64,000 bases of DNA from contig NC_063051.1 of NCBI RefSeq assembly GCF_018812025.1, positions 5,519,896-5,583,895 on the forward strand. Reading direction: 5' to 3'. Origin of the DNA: Megalobrama amblycephala (taxonomy: Eukaryota; Chordata; Actinopteri; Cypriniformes; Xenocyprididae). The notes beneath the pieces are model-generated. The model was not told the origin of the DNA. It ran no database searches and saw only the letters and a program-made list of their open reading frames with translations. Made by a program: the position numbers and the translations under genes. Of this stretch, positions 11,766 through 22,925 are shown piece by piece; position 1 is the first letter of the stretch; each line of letters starts with the position of its first letter.

Positions 11766-12127
11766 GAAGGGATAGTTCACCCAAAAATGAAAATTATCCC
11801 AAAAAAAATTACTCCATTCATCATAAATAAAGGCCTTCTGAAGAGAAGCAATGTTTTTTTGTAAGAAACATATCCATATTTAAAACTTTATAAATTAAAA
11901 TAACTATCTTCCACCAGACGACCGTACACATACTGCGCAAGTCGACTTGCGGCAAATGAGTATGTGGTGTACTACCATTATAAAGCTTGGTAGAGTCAAG
12001 ATATTTTTAAATACATCTCCGATTATGTTTGTCTGAAAGAAGATAGACATATACTGTACATCTAGGATGGCTTGAGGGTGAGTAAATCTTGGGATAATTT
12101 TCATTTTTGGGTGAACTATCCCTTTAA
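11766..12127. mobile_element. Complete MITE with GGGATAGTTCACCC inverted ends, 362 bp
   Basis: The left end GAAGGGATAGTTCACCCAA and right end TTTTTGGGTGAACTATCCCT are near-perfect inverse complements over about 30 bp, and ATTATCCCAA/TTGGGATAAT just inside also pairs. The centre (CGACCGTACACATACTGCGC) is unlike the other copies here, so this is a distinct subfamily or carries replaced internal sequence. The 66-codon minus frame inside is not meaningful. Confidence 0.85.
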
Positions 12128-13558
12128 AGGCTCCCTAGCAGTGGCCCTCCTTAGTAAAACTTGACATCTAGTACAATTTTATGATTGGTAAAATAAAGAC
12201 TTGGCAACTCTGATTTCAGGCATCTTTCCTATTCATTAAAACCTGTATTGAAATCATTCCATTTGATTTCACACTGTTGCTATAATGATAAAAGTACAAT
12301 TTGTATGTTAAGAGTTAAGGGCATTACGTTCATTCTAATTTGTGTGTTTATTTCTGTACATGGCAAAAATTGTTCAGATGCTTTGCACTTCACCAAAAAT
12401 CAAGTGAAATTTTACACTCATAAAGTCATATTGAATTGAAATTACTTTGTTGGCAAGCATAACTAGTGTAAGAGAGTCTAATTCTGTAATATATCGCCAT
12501 TTTGCATTTGAGATTGATTCAATAAACCATGTTTTGTATTTGTATTTTAATTGTTGTTTTGCAAACAGCTGCAGTGGCTTAATATGATAGGCAACAATGC
12601 TTTCTAAATTTGATTCATATGATTCATGTTCCTGCTGGCTGAGTTATAACCCTCTAGCAAATTAAGAGGTCTAATTAAAGCTAATAGCATTAGCATTCAA
12701 ACACTACAACAATTACTTAATGAGCTACACCTATTCTTTCACATTAATGGGTGGCACGTAGTGCAGGTTGACACAATTTACAGAGCGAAACGCACAGCAC
12801 GTCCAGTCCGATGAATACATCGGCCTAATGAGTGACATCAACATGCACTCAGCGTTGATTAGGCCACATAAGTCTTAAAGGAGTACGTGGCTGCATGCCA
12901 TTGTCCCCATTATGTCTCTCTAATACATAGTTTGAGTTCTCTGGTGAGGATGCGCGTGTCTTGCGACGGCTTTCTCGGTTCATTTGCACGCCCCCACCTG
13001 CCGAGAGAATCATCATTTGGCTTGTGCCTATCAAAGCCCATTGTCACAGTGCTCTGACTTTTTGCCTCAGGTGCCTTCAAACATTCACCGCTTCAGTGTC
13101 TTTTACCACGAGAAGGTTCTTATAGAAAAGCTGGTGGGCTAGTGTCACCTGGCGCATGAATTCGGTTCACACTGTGCACAGCCGAGCCTTTCAGCCTCAT
13201 TGTATTCGCTTTCTTAACGCCCTGCTAACGTCGTCTCATTAACATCAGGCGGGACGCATGGCTGCCGAAGCATTTGGTTGTGTCTTTCAGAGGTGAATGG
13301 TATCTTCCCGCCACTCCTGCTTTCTCCCAGTGTGTACGTGGTGGGGGTGGTGGCCTGCTGTCCGTATGAAAGACTGGGGCAGCCAGGTTTATAAATAAAA
13401 CTGACAGTGTGCACTTTGCCCAACCATGACCGGAATGTTTAAAGCTTAGCAGCCCTAGAAAGAGAGATGGAGACTTGGGGATGGCTGAAGTCAGGGAGGT
13501 GGGGTATTTAGAGGCTGCATGGTCCTGTCTGCGGCATTGAAAAGAAATGAGCAGCGTA
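12128..13558. other. Unique sequence, possible regulatory block
   Basis: No repeat is recognised. From about 12560 to 13300 the DNA is non-repetitive with several homeodomain-type TAATTA/ATTAA cores (around 12670-12730) and moderate GC, resembling vertebrate conserved non-coding sequence. The overlapping minus frames of 125, 78 and 69 codons at 13214-13727 show no domain and run into the adjacent MITE, so they are treated as chance. Confidence 0.4.
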
Positions 13559-13983
13559 AAATGGATAGTTTGCCCAAAAATGAATGAATCTTTGAAACAC
13601 AAATGAAAATAGTTTTAGTTAAATTTGATTTTTGTTCCTCCATTGAAAGTTTATTCACCCAAAACTCTGACTCTTCAAAATGTTCAAAAAGTGTTTTAAT
13701 CGAAGTCTTCCGAAGAGACTCAATCAATTAATGACGTATAAACATTGATTAGCGAACATATGTAGAGCACTCAAATATTGTAGGAAATGGAAGCTCAACC
13801 ATACCTGCTTGACACGAGAACAAACCTCAATTAACCTCAAACTGCTGGCATGACTGCTGACATTCGAGGATGAATTTCACTGGTTCTTGAGGAAGGTCAA
13901 ACATGCTGGCGTAACATGAGAATGAACCTTATTGCTTCTTGCACGTCAAGAACTTCTGTTTACCAACTTTGAATACTGATCAA

Positions 13984-14820
13984 CAGTGTTGGGGGTAACA
14001 CATTACAATTAACTAATCAGATTACTTTTTCAAGTAACTAGTAAAGTAACATTACTTTTTCAATTCTCAACAAAATATCTAAGTTACTTTTTTAAATGAG
14101 TAACGCAAGTTAGACCTTTAATAATCTAATTAAAAAGTAAAGTTAGGGATTACTGTTCATTTTTAGGTAATTTAATTACAGTTACTTATAAAGTACTTGC
14201 ATTACATACTGTAAATTAATTCAACAGTTCTGTATAAATCAATATTGAATTTAAAATCTATATTTGTCGTCTAAAGGTAAAAGTGAACGCTGCCTCTTTA
14301 AATTTGTTAGCTGTAGTGCAGTTGTGCGTGAGTTCGCAACTTCGAACCAGTTGGCTGTGTAGTCGCTGTCTGAAGATGTCGGCAGAAGCGAATGGCTGTT
14401 TTGCAGAATGGAAATATTCCAATTACTTCACTTGTTTGACACAGGTAGGCAAGAACATTACGGTAAAATGCAAGCTATGTCCTAGGGAGAAAAAACTACT
14501 TGCACGCTCTCTGAGAGACGGTCTTCAGTCAGTGCGCTCTCAGCCAAAGCACACACACATAGCGTATTGTATTTAGTAATTAATTACTTTTTTGAACTAA
14601 CTTACCCAACACTGCTAATAAGTAAAAATTACTTTAGATTATATTTAGAAATAAGAGTGAACTTTCTTCTGCATCCTATTGTTCTTAAATCTATAATGGC
14701 AGCACAATCGAAATGTTTGTTTGAGCTGCGCCCTCTACTGTACAGGCATAAATATGCTTTTTTAGGGAGTAATGCAATATTGTAATGCATTACTTTTAAA
14801 AGTAACTTTCCCCAACACTG
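13984..14820 (+). mobile_element. hAT element with CAGTGTTGGGG ends and perfect 8-bp duplication
   Basis: The termini CAGTGTTGGGGGTAAC and TAACTTTCCCCAACACTG are flanked by exact 8-bp repeats CTGATCAA (13976-13983 and 14821-14828). The element is 837 bp. Sub-terminal TTACTTTTTCAAGTAA and AGTAACTTT motifs are repeated. It keeps only the first exon-like part of a transposase (see 14376-14576), so it is an internally deleted, non-autonomous copy. It is related to the interrupted element at 5084-8080. Confidence 0.92.
14376..14576 (+). pseudogene. Remnant N-terminus of a hAT transposase (BED zinc-finger part)
   Basis: The frame opens at an ATG at 14376 and encodes about 66 residues. Residues about 8-35 read as AEWKYSNYFTCLTQVGKNIT followed by the VKCKLCP cysteine pair, the typical start of a teleost hAT transposase BED-type zinc finger, which binds the element ends. 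After the first CxxC the expected His/Cys half of the finger and the whole catalytic (RNase H-like) region are missing, and the frame closes at an in-frame stop. The location inside a hAT with intact ends supports the call. It is non-functional. Confidence 0.75.
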
Positions 14821-15109
14821 CTGATCAATGTTTAGGCCTATATGTTAATAAAAGCCTACATTAAATCTATTTATTATATAAAGCGATTAAACCACTCAAT
14901 TCATATGGATTTATTTTACGATCTCTTTTTTAATGTTTTGAAGCATCAGAGTTTTGGTGAATAGATTTTCAATGGAGGGACAGAAATCTCTCAGATAAAA
15001 GTAAGACGTATATTTATTAAAAATATATTCATTTGTGTTCAGAAGATAAATGGAAGTCTTACAGATTTAGAACGACATGAAGATGAGGAACTGATGACAG
15101 AATTTTCAG

Positions 15110-16275
15110 CTTCAAAAAAGGGCAACCAATTAAGTTCTAATCCACTCTATCTCTTCAGCATGTGACCGATTACCCCATCGCGTACAAGTAACAGCAGTCT
15201 CTGAGACATTCGATCTGAGAGCGGAGCAAAAAAATAAAAAAATATCTTGCTTGCACCGATCAATATTCCCACCTCAACCTTTGACTCTGTTCTGAAATGT
15301 GTGGGGGAGGGAGTGATCAACAGCTGAATTGAATCTGCTGTCCAGGTATGATCTATCCAGGAAGTCACAACCGAGAAGATACAGGCTACCGCTGCCATTG
15401 ACGTACACACTCTTTCACGCACACAAACGGACAGGTACACACCTACGAAATGACTCAGGGGAGATATAGCCTTGCCTCACGGAGGCGATAAATGTGGGCA
15501 CATTAGGAATTGAATCTTTGTTTTGAACCTGAGCCCTGGACTGGGCTGTTTTTGTTGTGACATCTGGTGGGTGATGGAGATAAGCTATCAATCAAAGTCG
15601 AGCTTCACTCCTTTTAAAGACTACCTGAGACCAGAAACACACACACACATATACACATTTTAACTAAGAATTGTACGCTCTTGGCTTAAAGGTGACGTTA
15701 GCATTTAGCTATAGCATTTACAGTGCTGTGTCGATGTAGGTTCAGACAACTGAGATTAAGCCTTTGCTTTGGGCAAGGGTAAAAGAGCAAATACAAGCCT
15801 GCTAATTCATTTTACTGAATGAGGTTGCTGAATTGCTTTAATGAGAGCAACCATGTGAAAAGTATTTACTTTCTACTTTACATGTTCTGCAGAATATTTT
15901 TGTCTGAATGATTCAAGCTTTGAAGTAATCCTTTTCCACTGCTAATGCACCCATCTCTGAAACTCCTTGAACAATTTTATGACCGCTGATTTGCTTTTGC
16001 CTTTGCTATTACAAAAGGATCTAAAAAATTAAAAGCTAATATTGTCTTATCATTTTAAGCAGTCAAATTTCTTCACAAAAAGTTTGATTTGCTTCTAGAA
16101 GTTAGATTTGAATTTTTTTTTAAATGTATCTTGCTATCTGCTAACAGAATGCTCTGGACTGAGTTGAAAACACCACTGGGGCAATGTTTTGGTGGCGCAC
16201 GGAAGAATGTAGGTATCCTTTTATGTCAAAAATGTTTAAAACATTTTTAAAAACTTTAAAAATCCTAAAAAATTT
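15110..16275. other. Unique non-coding DNA
   Basis: No repeat recognised except a short (CA)n at about 15641-15650. The 97-codon minus frame at 15147-15440 has no recognisable domain. Bases 15660-16140 are AT-rich and unremarkable. Confidence 0.5.
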
Positions 16276-16380
16276 AGCTGCTTTTCCACAGTCAGGCCAA
16301 GCCATTATTGTTGCTTAACCATTCCATGCCATGCCGATCCAGCCCAGTCGGTACAGATATGTCAATAATGGGAGTACCCA

Positions 16381-16994
16381 GTGGGTACTCCCGAGACTGC
16401 GCTCTATTCCCCCCCGGGCCTGTCTCGGCAGCCGCAGCACCTGGGGGTAAGGACAGACGAGACGAGAGAAAGGAGACGGAAGCAAGGGGAGCAACAGGAC
16501 GAGAGAGGGGAGAGAGGAAAAAGAAAGAAAAAAAATTTCTGGGTCCGGTTCCCAGACACACTGCCGCTCGGTCCTCAGCCTGCCAAGAGGCTTTTCCTCG
16601 CAGTGCCATGCGATGGCACTGGACGCTCGGTGGACGGTCCGATCCTCGACCGCCTCCTGGCGGCCGGCGATGGCTCCTCCGACTGAGGGCAGCCGACAGT
16701 GAGTCCCTTGTCCCCTGCTCCTCCCCTTCATGGCGGACGGCAGCAGGCTCTGGCCCATGGCGGACGGCGGCAACTCCTCCACTCCCTCCTGGACGGCAGC
16801 CACCCCACCTCGTCCCAGGAGCACGGCATCCGGGTCTCCGTCCCACCTTTCTCAAGGCTCCAGTACCACCGCCTCGGGCAGCCTCTCGCGGTCTTCACTC
16901 CCGCGCTGCCTGAACTCCGCAGCACCGCGATCCCCCTCAGCAGCGAGGGCTTTCCGACAGCATGTCCCTCCTTCCTCCCGGGTTTCAGCACCAA
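16381..16994 (-). mobile_element. Leader/internal fragment of an LTR retrotransposon, with primer binding site
   Basis: Immediately inside the LTR on the minus strand is TGGTGCTGAAACCCGGGA (16976-16993). It differs at one base from the complement of the vertebrate tRNA-Phe 3' end, so it is a credible primer binding site. The following roughly 600 bp is GC-rich leader with CCGTCCGCCATG repeats. Overlapping frames (minus 16292-16855, plus 16308-16913) are long only because GC-rich DNA has few stops; none shows gag, protease or RT motifs. The fragment ends abruptly at about 16380 beside the palindrome GGGAGTACCCAGTGGGTACT. The rest of the internal region and the second LTR are missing. Confidence 0.7.
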
Positions 16995-17325
16995 TGTAAC
17001 ACAGTTCGTATGTACGGGAAGAAGGAGGCGGGAACCGGCGAACGTTGAAACAAACTTTAATATAAAATAAACAAAGAACAAAACGAAAGTAATGCCGGCA
17101 GACCCTCGCGGACGTCTGCCGGCCACACAAACATAATAAAACATAACGTAAAGTCCAGGCCTGGTCCTCTCTTGTCGTTCACTGTCGTCGCTCCTCCTTT
17201 TATGCTCTCGGAGCTCCTCCGTGAGAGACTCAAGGCTGGTGCGCCTCCCAGGTGTAGCTCGTTAACTCTCGCGCCACCGGCCTCGCGCCGTTCCCTCACG
17301 GCTCTCACCCACCCTGCTCGCCACA
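16995..17325 (-). mobile_element. Long terminal repeat of a Gypsy-like retrotransposon
   Basis: On the minus strand the segment starts TGTGGCGAGCAGGG and ends CGAACTGTGTTACA, the usual TG...CA limits, over 331 bp. It contains a TATA-like GCATAAAAGGAG, a transcript-like GC-rich stretch, then ATTAAAG as a probable poly(A) signal before the 3' end. The adjacent tRNA-Phe-type primer site fixes it as the 5' LTR. GTAT borders its upstream side, but no matching duplicate was found because the far end is deleted. Superfamily is inferred. Confidence 0.75.
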
Positions 17326-17513
17326 GTATCCATGCTGAAAATTCCGGGCCAAGGACAGTTTGTAATTGTGCCTTGCCGAACCAAGCTCAAGTGGAAATAC
17401 AACTGGAACCATTCTTTACCATTCGGCCTGACGGTGGAAAAGCAGCTTTTGGGAAAATACAGAATTTTGGGCTGTGATTGAAACATTAAATTGCAGTTCC
17501 CAGGTGAAAAAAA

Positions 17514-17775
17514 GTACATTTCAATAATGTACTTAAAGCGCTCTATTTTTGCGCACTAATTTTGTACGTAATATTCTAAAAATTCTTCTTTAGTACTTCG
17601 TAAGATAGTCTTAAGAACATCTAAGTGTACTCAACTGTGCTATTTTGAGATACCATGAAATATGAAGTAAAATGTGCTTTTAATATACTATCTCTGTATT
17701 TAAAAAATATATTTAGTTACCACTTGTAGTACACTATGGGTTCAAATGTACTATAAGTAGTATCTCTGCAGGACT
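17514..17775. repeat. AGTACATTT/AGTACTT-rich interspersed repeat
   Basis: Phrases such as AATGTACTTAAAGCGCTCTA, GCGCACTAATTTTGTACGTA and GTAGTACACTATGGGTTCAA recall a common fish non-coding repeat built from TGTACTT-like units. Termini are not sharp and no second copy is present in the window. Confidence 0.4.
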
Positions 17776-20159
17776 GTGGTGAGTTTTGCACCCGAGGCAT
17801 ACCACCAATTGCTTGAAGTAAGGCAAACATGCGAATATCAACATGGATTTTTGTTTACTTACTGGCTCAATAATTAAAATTTTTTATAGAAAAGTAGATT
17901 TGGACGCAAACCTGACGGTGCCGGTAATTCTTTGGAATGAAAAATTAAATGTGAAATGTTCCATATTGTTAAAAAATAAAGATCAATAGATTGACAAAAT
18001 TTTTCAACCCTACTTTATGACTGTGTCAGCACTTTAGCAAACTAATCTGGATCTATAAGGACTATAAAAACCCACCTGACTACAAACCTGACCACTAAGC
18101 ATTCCATATGAAATAAATATGAAATATGAAAACAGCTGCAACTTTACCCCATACATAACATATAGTCCTGGAACCTTTTCTCTCCTCTATCTGAGGTTTG
18201 CTGTTCCCTGGAAGAGCAGTGTTTTTTAGGCCAGCCTTCAGACTATGTTTAACTTATCACTGCCTAAAAGTTACAGCACCTGTTCTAAAAGAGGAAGCAA
18301 ACTTTCATTTCCTCAGCCCCAGAGGCCACCGATCCTTTATAAGATTTGCTAGGATCCTTGAAGAGAGTGCTGCTTCCATCTCTCACCCTCCAGGGGGCCT
18401 GCTCCATTCCACCTCGCTCCACACTCCTCCTCCCCACGTGTCAGCTGATTATAACACACTCAGTGTCATGGGCAACACATTATTGTACTCATAAAGACAT
18501 GGGGACACGCTCCAATAAGTCCTCAGTTGGGAAACAGAGCCTCTTTTGCATATTAATGACCTGGGGTCAGTTTCTTAAGATTGCGTTCATGAGGAGGTGG
18601 AAGAAATGAGAAGGAAAAGAAAAATTGACCTAGCAGTGGAATTATGAAAAAGGGTGCATATGCAGGTGTATCCAAGGTCCAAAATAAACTTTTTATCACA
18701 CCTGCAAATGGCGGATGAAATGAGATAATTTACTGGCCATAAATATTTCTTACAGACCATGAAATCACATTTTGTGTTGTTTTGTACTTAAAATGTTATT
18801 TTTCTGTCTATAACAATTGTTTAGCTGTTTTTCCTTACTTGTAACCATTGTTACACTCTATGATAACCATATACAATACTGTTCAGTCCTGTTGAATTAG
18901 ATTTTGTAGCCTGTTTTTTTCTGTTGAATTGGTGGTTAATAAGTGTTCAGTTTTGATCCTATGTATATCTTATCAGAGGTTTATGGGAAAATAACGGGGC
19001 ATTTTAAGGATGTAGTCTTGAATTCCAGGCATGAGATAATTTAGATGATTGACATGATACTGTAGCATGGTCATATACTCTTTCAATAAAAGGGTAACTG
19101 TATCCCTGGTTCTTTTTGTATTGTAGCTTTGTCAATAACTCCGACATCATCTCCCCTTCCAGAGAGGACAGACACCAACCACTTAAAACAACAGAAGTGG
19201 ATAATAATACACATTATGTCCCCCATCAGCACTTCCGATGACAAAAGACTTAATGAACTCCATGAACGCCTTGAGTACCCCCACAGGATAGAGAGGGCCA
19301 GTCCCAAGTTCACAAGAAAAGGCTTGGGCACAAGAGGGAACATCTTAAAATACCCGTGTAGTTCTCACACAGTTGAACTCGACATAATAGCTAAATGTCA
19401 ATGTGGAGTGCTAATGTTCACACAATTGAGCAGCTCTCCCGTGAGACCTGATTAAGAGACGGTGAGAAGGCAGATAGCTTACTCGTGTCCATAATAACGG
19501 GATAAGTCACATTTGAATGTCCTCATTATCTTTTACTAAGGGGAAAGGAGTTGCTCTACCCAACTCTCAGCAATGGAGATGGAGTGATTTGGATATTTCA
19601 GGGTAAAAGGGACACCGAAAGCAATTTGTGAGGCACCACATAACTGTTTCTGAGTCAGACAAGCTGAGTGTGATGGTTGTACCATATGCCAGTTTCACAC
19701 TTTGCATATGAAGTGATCTTTGAGCTTGGTTCCTGCTTGCTTTAGCACTTTCCAAGTGCTTTACCTAGATAGGCAGGAAGATGTATTGCTGTACTTTATT
19801 GATTACATAGAGGAAATTCAGTGCAGAGGTAAAGTGCATGAATACATACTCGTGGTTCAGTTACAACAGACAGCGCAGGACCTTATTTACAGTGTAAAAT
19901 GGAATTTTAATGTACATACAGTACACTGTACATGTTAATATGATGATAATGCTAGATTTGACTCAAAAACACGGGTGGTCTTAGGGAGAAAAGCAAAAGG
20001 AGTGTGGGCCAAAATGAACACCTTCTAAACGTGAATAAAAATTTACTGGTTGACTTTGTTAGGAACTGAAGAATTACATGGTTTAATGTGATTAGGATGG
20101 AAAACTTTGAGATATTGCATTACATTTTGGATGGAAATACCAAAATGCAATTTTGATGC
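17776..20159. other. Unique non-coding DNA
   Basis: No transposon was recognised. The 98- and 87-codon plus frames at about 18198-18609 and the 108-codon frame at 19129-19455 (which starts at TTG) show no domain. The 19100-19560 stretch is the most complex and least AT-rich and could be conserved non-coding DNA. TATTGTAG at 19119-19126 resembles a splice acceptor, but nothing identifies an exon. Confidence 0.45.
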
Positions 20160-20880
20160 TTAAAGGGTCAGTTCACCCAAAAATGAAATTTCTGTCATTA
20201 AGTACTCACCCTCATTTCATTTCAAACCCATAAGACCTTCGTTCATATTCAACATAAATTAAGTTATTTTTTGATGAAATCCAAGACGTTTTCAATCACC
20301 CATAGAAAGCAACAAAATTACTACATTCAAGGTCCAGAGGAGTAGTAAAAACATTGTTAATATAGTCAACGTGTTCAACTTTAAAGGTGATGATACATGG
20401 GGCAACTTTTTGAGCAATGTTGCTTGAGCACTTTCCCATTGAGAATGAGCAACAAATTTCATTTGTCATGGGCAATTTTTTGAGATCCTCCAGAATGCTA
20501 GATCACATGACTGGCTTGGAGATTTCAGAAAAAATTCAAACAGTGGCGCGAAGAAAAGGAGCGTGAACTTATCTTTTTACGCTGGTCAACCCAAAACAGG
20601 GAATTTACCCCAGTTAATGCTTAAAATACCAACATATATCCAATTTAATGTACCTAGGCTGTGATTTATCCATCAAATATATTTTTAGTTTTATGCTAAA
20701 GAGACATGCTCCGTGTAATGTAATCAGTGGTGCAGGCCAGAGTGTCCAGTGCTTCTCTGGACTGTGAATGTGGTAATTTCATTGCTTTCTATGGGAGATA
20801 AAAACCTCTTGGATTTCAACAAAAATCTTAATTTGTGTTCTGAAGATGAATGAAGGTCTTGCGGCTTTGGAATGTCTATT
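20160..20880 (+). mobile_element. Palindromic MITE, 5' part, interrupted
   Basis: It starts TTAAAGGGTCAGTTCACCCA with the family body CTGTCATTAAGTACTCACCC. From 20385 a TTAAAGGTGATGATAC phrase marks a further inserted fragment. Around 20780-20880 the mirrored family arm returns (TGTGTTCTGAAGATGAATG, GAAGGTCTTGCGGC), then stops at the GGGGTGTAAC element. The right terminus of this MITE is not found beyond 22925. Confidence 0.6.
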
Positions 20881-21054
20881 GGGGTGTAACGGTACACAAA
20901 AATGACAATTCAGTACGTACCTTGGTTTTGAAGTCACGGTTAAACAATGTTTTACTGAACCAACTGTCTCTTTAAATGTATTCAATTATGATTAAAATTA
21001 AGGATTAAACAAAAAAAATAATAAATAAAATCGCAAGATTAGCAAGGTATGATT

Positions 21055-21237
21055 AGTAAGGCATAAATCCAGGCATGGCAATAACATGAACTCCAGACAA
21101 GACAAAGCATTAACACCATGGCAGAACACACAAACACCAAGTTAAGGAACTCAAACAATAACCCACAAACTTAGAATCAGGGATCTATTTATACAGAGGC
21201 AGACTAACAAGATAGCAAGGAAACAAGGGGCGTGGAT
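21055..21237 (-). repeat. LTR-like direct repeat, copy 1
   Basis: It shares about 90% identity by eye with 21780-21974. Shared phrases include CAGGCATGGCAATAACAT, GGAACTCAAACAATAACCCA and CTATTTATACAGAGGCAGAC. On the minus strand this last gives a TATA box (GTATAAATAG), so the pair may be the promoter parts of two LTRs. Boundaries are approximate. Confidence 0.6.
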
Positions 21238-21779
21238 AGGAGGGTGGTGGAGTGGAGGCAGACTTGGGGGAGAGATGGAGGACCAGGTCCATGCAAGGAC
21301 CAGGGAACCAGGGGAAGGGTGCAGACTTGGGACAAGATGTGGCTCTGGAAGAAGTTAAACATTATCAGGTTCTTCCTCTGCATATCCAACAGTGAACATA
21401 GAACCCATCAATAATAAAGCCCATTCAATCGTTTCAGCTAATGTCCCAAAATAGGAGTTGTTTGTTCAAAGGCTAATTCGGACGGGCACTATAAAAAAGC
21501 AGCAAGCCCATTATCACGAAAATCAGACAGGTATGCAAGGTCCAGGAAATCTTGAGTATGGTCTTCTATGGAACGATTACCTTGGTGTAACAGAAGTAGT
21601 TGAGCTCCAGGAGGAAAAACTGCTGCTAGATCCATCTCAAATGGGTTGGTTATTCTGTAATTTCTGCTGTGTGGTCTCAAATGAAGAAGGGCAATGATCT
21701 AAATGCAAGCGGTTTATTCCACACTAAAACAGCCACATGAATATAAAATTGGTTCCAGACATGACAAAGTAATCCACAG

Positions 21780-21974
21780 ATTAGCAAGGCACGAATCCAG
21801 GCATGGCAATAACATAAACTCCAGACAAGACAAAGTATGAACACCATGGGAGAACAACACACAAACACTAAGTTGAGGAACTCAAACAATAACCCACAAA
21901 CTAAGACAGAATCAGAGATCTATTTATACAGAGGCAGACTAACACGATAGCGAGGAAACGAGGGGCGTGGATAA
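21780..21974 (-). repeat. LTR-like direct repeat, copy 2
   Basis: Second copy of the 21055-21237 repeat. On the minus strand the TATA box TATAAATAG is followed by the shared body and then by GGAATAAACCGC at about 21707-21718, a plausible poly(A) signal, so this copy looks more complete. The about 540 bp between the copies has a purine-rich GGAGGCAGACTTGGGGGAG section but no gag or pol motif. Confidence 0.6.
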
Positions 21975-22925
21975 TCATCAGGGAAACTAACAAGGGTAAC
22001 TATGGCAATAAACAAGGCAGTGGAAGGGTCCACACGTACTTGTTAGGGTCTCTTTATCACTCGTTAAATTCAGTTGCTATTTATTTTTAGATATAATCAT
22101 CAACACTCAAATCATAATAAAAAAGTGGATGTATTGTAAACATGTAAATTACACATAAGGCAGTTTTTTGTATTTACTTCTGTTTCTCCAATTCGTTGTT
22201 TAAATATAATCATTTACACAGTGGCTGACATAACTTGTTTTCATGACAGATTTATTTAGACCTTACATCAGCTAACAGGTTAAGTAAAATATAATTAATA
22301 TAATGGCTAATATAGCATAATATAGTGGATATATTTAGTTAATTTCTCTTGCGAACTAACAAGCTGTTGACACTGAATGGAATTTCTGAGGTAAATGTAA
22401 TACTGTGTGATATATTGTTTACAAACTGTTTTACTGACATCTTTCCATGGTTGAAACACTGATTGAGCGATTACACAAGATATGATATGTTTCATTAAGT
22501 TGTACTGTATCTTTCAACATACCTTCATGTTCATTCATGTTCATTCTGTAGCAGTGAAGAGGAAGGAAGGATCGTATTCACTCGCACTCCACACTGCCGG
22601 TTGAACTGAGGCGCCTAAACAGTCACACCACATCAAAAAGTGTCAAAACAGCATTTGTTGTTTGAATTTCATGATAAAATGGACAGAATTTGAAAAATGG
22701 CACTTTGTTTCTTATCAAAAGTAACAAAACACAGAGCTTATTGCGATTATTGGTGGTTAATGCTGGTTAAAATAGGTTAGGCTAAAAAGCATTACTGTGC
22801 GCTCCCCTTTTGGATTGGAGTGTGGATCGCTTGTGACTGACTGTATTCGTCGCCTAACTGCATGAACCGAATCGTGATGTCCGTACCGTGACGGTTCGGG
22901 ACAAATACATGTACTGTTACACCCC

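Larger units (their letters stand above)
13559..15109. mobile_element. Palindromic MITE split by a hAT element
   Basis: The left half (13559-13975) starts AAAATGGATAGTTTGCCCAA. The right half (14829-15109) carries the mirrored family phrases TTTTCAATGGAGGGACAGAA, GAAGTCTTACAG and GATGACAGAATTTTCAG. The last about 20 bp of the right terminus are missing. Bases 13790-13975, with GAAGCTCAACCATA and GAGAACAAACCTCA, are the expected middle of this family. The split is explained by the hAT at 13984-14820. Confidence 0.75.
16276..17446. mobile_element. Inverted-repeat element with AGCTGCTTTTCCAC ends, invaded by an LTR retroelement
   Basis: Left end AGCTGCTTTTCCACAGTCAG; the right end is its near-inverse, CTGACGGTGGAAAAGCAGCT. 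Sub-terminal phrases CCATTCC/GGAACCATTC also pair loosely. The native flanks are about 16276-16380 and 17326-17446; everything between belongs to a GC-rich retroelement fragment. No transposase frame is visible. TIR style is hAT-like, but no target duplication was resolved. Confidence 0.65.
20881..22925. mobile_element. Element with GGGGTGTAAC inverted ends carrying an LTR-like pair
   Basis: Left end GGGGTGTAACGGTACACA; right end TGTACTGTTACACCCC. These ends resemble a common teleost hAT-like family; CATGAACCGAATCGTGATG near the right end fits too. No clear 8-bp duplication is seen. The interior contains two near-identical direct repeats (about 21055-21237 and 21780-21974). No transposase frame was found. 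Confidence 0.65.

Noticed and set aside
13214..13727. Overlapping minus frames of 69-125 codons as a small gene
   Set aside because: They run into the left terminus of a palindromic MITE and show no domain.
16292..16855. 187-codon minus frame as gag
   Set aside because: Arg/Gly/Pro-rich composition follows from GC content. There is no zinc knuckle or capsid-like motif, and frames are open on both strands.
19129..19455. 108-codon plus frame preceded by an acceptor-like TATTGTAG as an internal exon
   Set aside because: It begins at TTG, shows no protein similarity and no convincing donor or neighbouring exon was found.
21055..21974. CRISPR-like spaced repeats
   Set aside because: Only two repeats, about 190 bp long and 540 bp apart, in a vertebrate genome; they fit an LTR-like pair.
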